The position numbers and the translations under genes were made by a program. The notes beneath the pieces are model-generated. The model did no database searches. It saw nothing but the letters and a program-made list of their open reading frames with translations, and was not told the DNA's origin. Of a DNA stretch of 23,860 nucleotides, positions 23,666 through 23,860 are shown piece by piece (the stretch's first letter is position 1; every line of letters starts with the position of its first letter). The DNA is from 66-474 sp051962095 (GTDB lineage: Bacteria; Pseudomonadota; Gammaproteobacteria; Xanthomonadales; Rhodanobacteraceae): NCBI GenBank assembly GCA_051962095.1, contig JBQCCP010000070.1, positions 1 through 23,860 on the forward strand, written 5' to 3'.

Positions 23666-23860
23666 TCACCTTTCGAACAGCGCGATCGACTCCACGTGCG
23701 CGGTGTGCGGAAACATGTCCATCACGCCCGCGGCTTCCAGCCGGAACCCGTGTTCACGCACCAGCGTGCCGGCATCGCGCGCGAGCGATCCGGGATGGCA
23801 CGACACGTACACCAACCGCCGCACCGATTTTCCGGGCAGTTGCTTCAGCAATTCGTCGGC
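23666..23860 (-). CDS. rlmD: 23S rRNA (uracil-1939) methyltransferase, C-terminal end only
   Basis: Only the last 64 residues are inside the window; the gene continues beyond position 23860. The visible part has the catalytic Cys motif VYVSCHPGSLARD and ends MDMFPHTAHVESIALFER, where the Glu of HVES acts as the base in this RumA/TrmA family. These are the hallmark C-terminal motifs of RlmD, which methylates C5 of a uracil in 23S rRNA using S-adenosylmethionine. The paralogue RlmC cannot be fully excluded from this fragment, but FPHTxHVES strongly resembles RlmD. The frame is open at the edge, so the TTG at 23851 is internal and not a start. Confidence 0.9.
   Translation of the reverse strand, partial: ADELLKQLPGKSVRRLVYVSCHPGSLARDAGTLVREHGFRLEAAGVMDMFPHTAHVESIALFER

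Overview
The window is GC-rich gammaproteobacterial chromosome. Gene order and protein sequences (uvrC-pgsA-tRNA-Gly-tRNA-Cys, nagZ-hpt-thioinosine phosphorylase, kdsB-phosphatase) suggest the Xanthomonadales, probably Rhodanobacteraceae or Xanthomonadaceae. This is inferred from remembered family sequences, not from a search.

Positions 1 to about 3012 are one end of an integrated phage or phage-like element that continues beyond the left edge. Seven small genes run rightward, and at each of their six junctions the stop and start codons overlap. The last three are an AlpA-type DNA-binding domain fused to a GIY-YIG nuclease domain, a DUF4224 protein and a tyrosine integrase. The integrase ends 60 nt from the 3' end of a tRNA-Cys gene, the likely attachment site. 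In E. coli the order is pgsA-glyW-cysT-leuZ, so the element probably separates tRNA-Cys from a tRNA-Leu.

From 3012 rightward the sequence is ordinary chromosome. The left part, read on the minus strand, holds an envelope and signalling operon (PilZ-like protein, DUF1272 zinc protein, kdsB, low-molecular-weight tyrosine phosphatase, thioredoxin-like/NHL protein), followed by uvrC, pgsA and two tRNAs. On the plus strand are a phospholipase D/cardiolipin synthase family gene overlapping xseA, then an aldehyde dehydrogenase. A large membrane c-di-GMP protein (periplasmic binding domain, three PAS, degenerate GGDEF, intact EAL) is divergent from an MsbA-like ABC exporter. The right end, on the minus strand, holds rlmD (partial), a tightly coupled nagZ-hpt-thioinosine phosphorylase purine/cell-wall salvage cluster, and a cold-shock protein.

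The most unusual structure outside genes is a dispersed repeat of about 107 bp present twice (4077-4183 and 20783-20890). Each copy begins 2 to 3 nt after the TAG stop of an unrelated gene (uvrC, ABC exporter), lies in that gene's orientation, and carries two short hairpins at its conserved ends. Two other palindromic intergenic repeats are present. I saw no CRISPR array, insertion sequence, rRNA or recognisable defence system. Only about 3 kb of the mobile element is visible, so any cargo lies outside the window.
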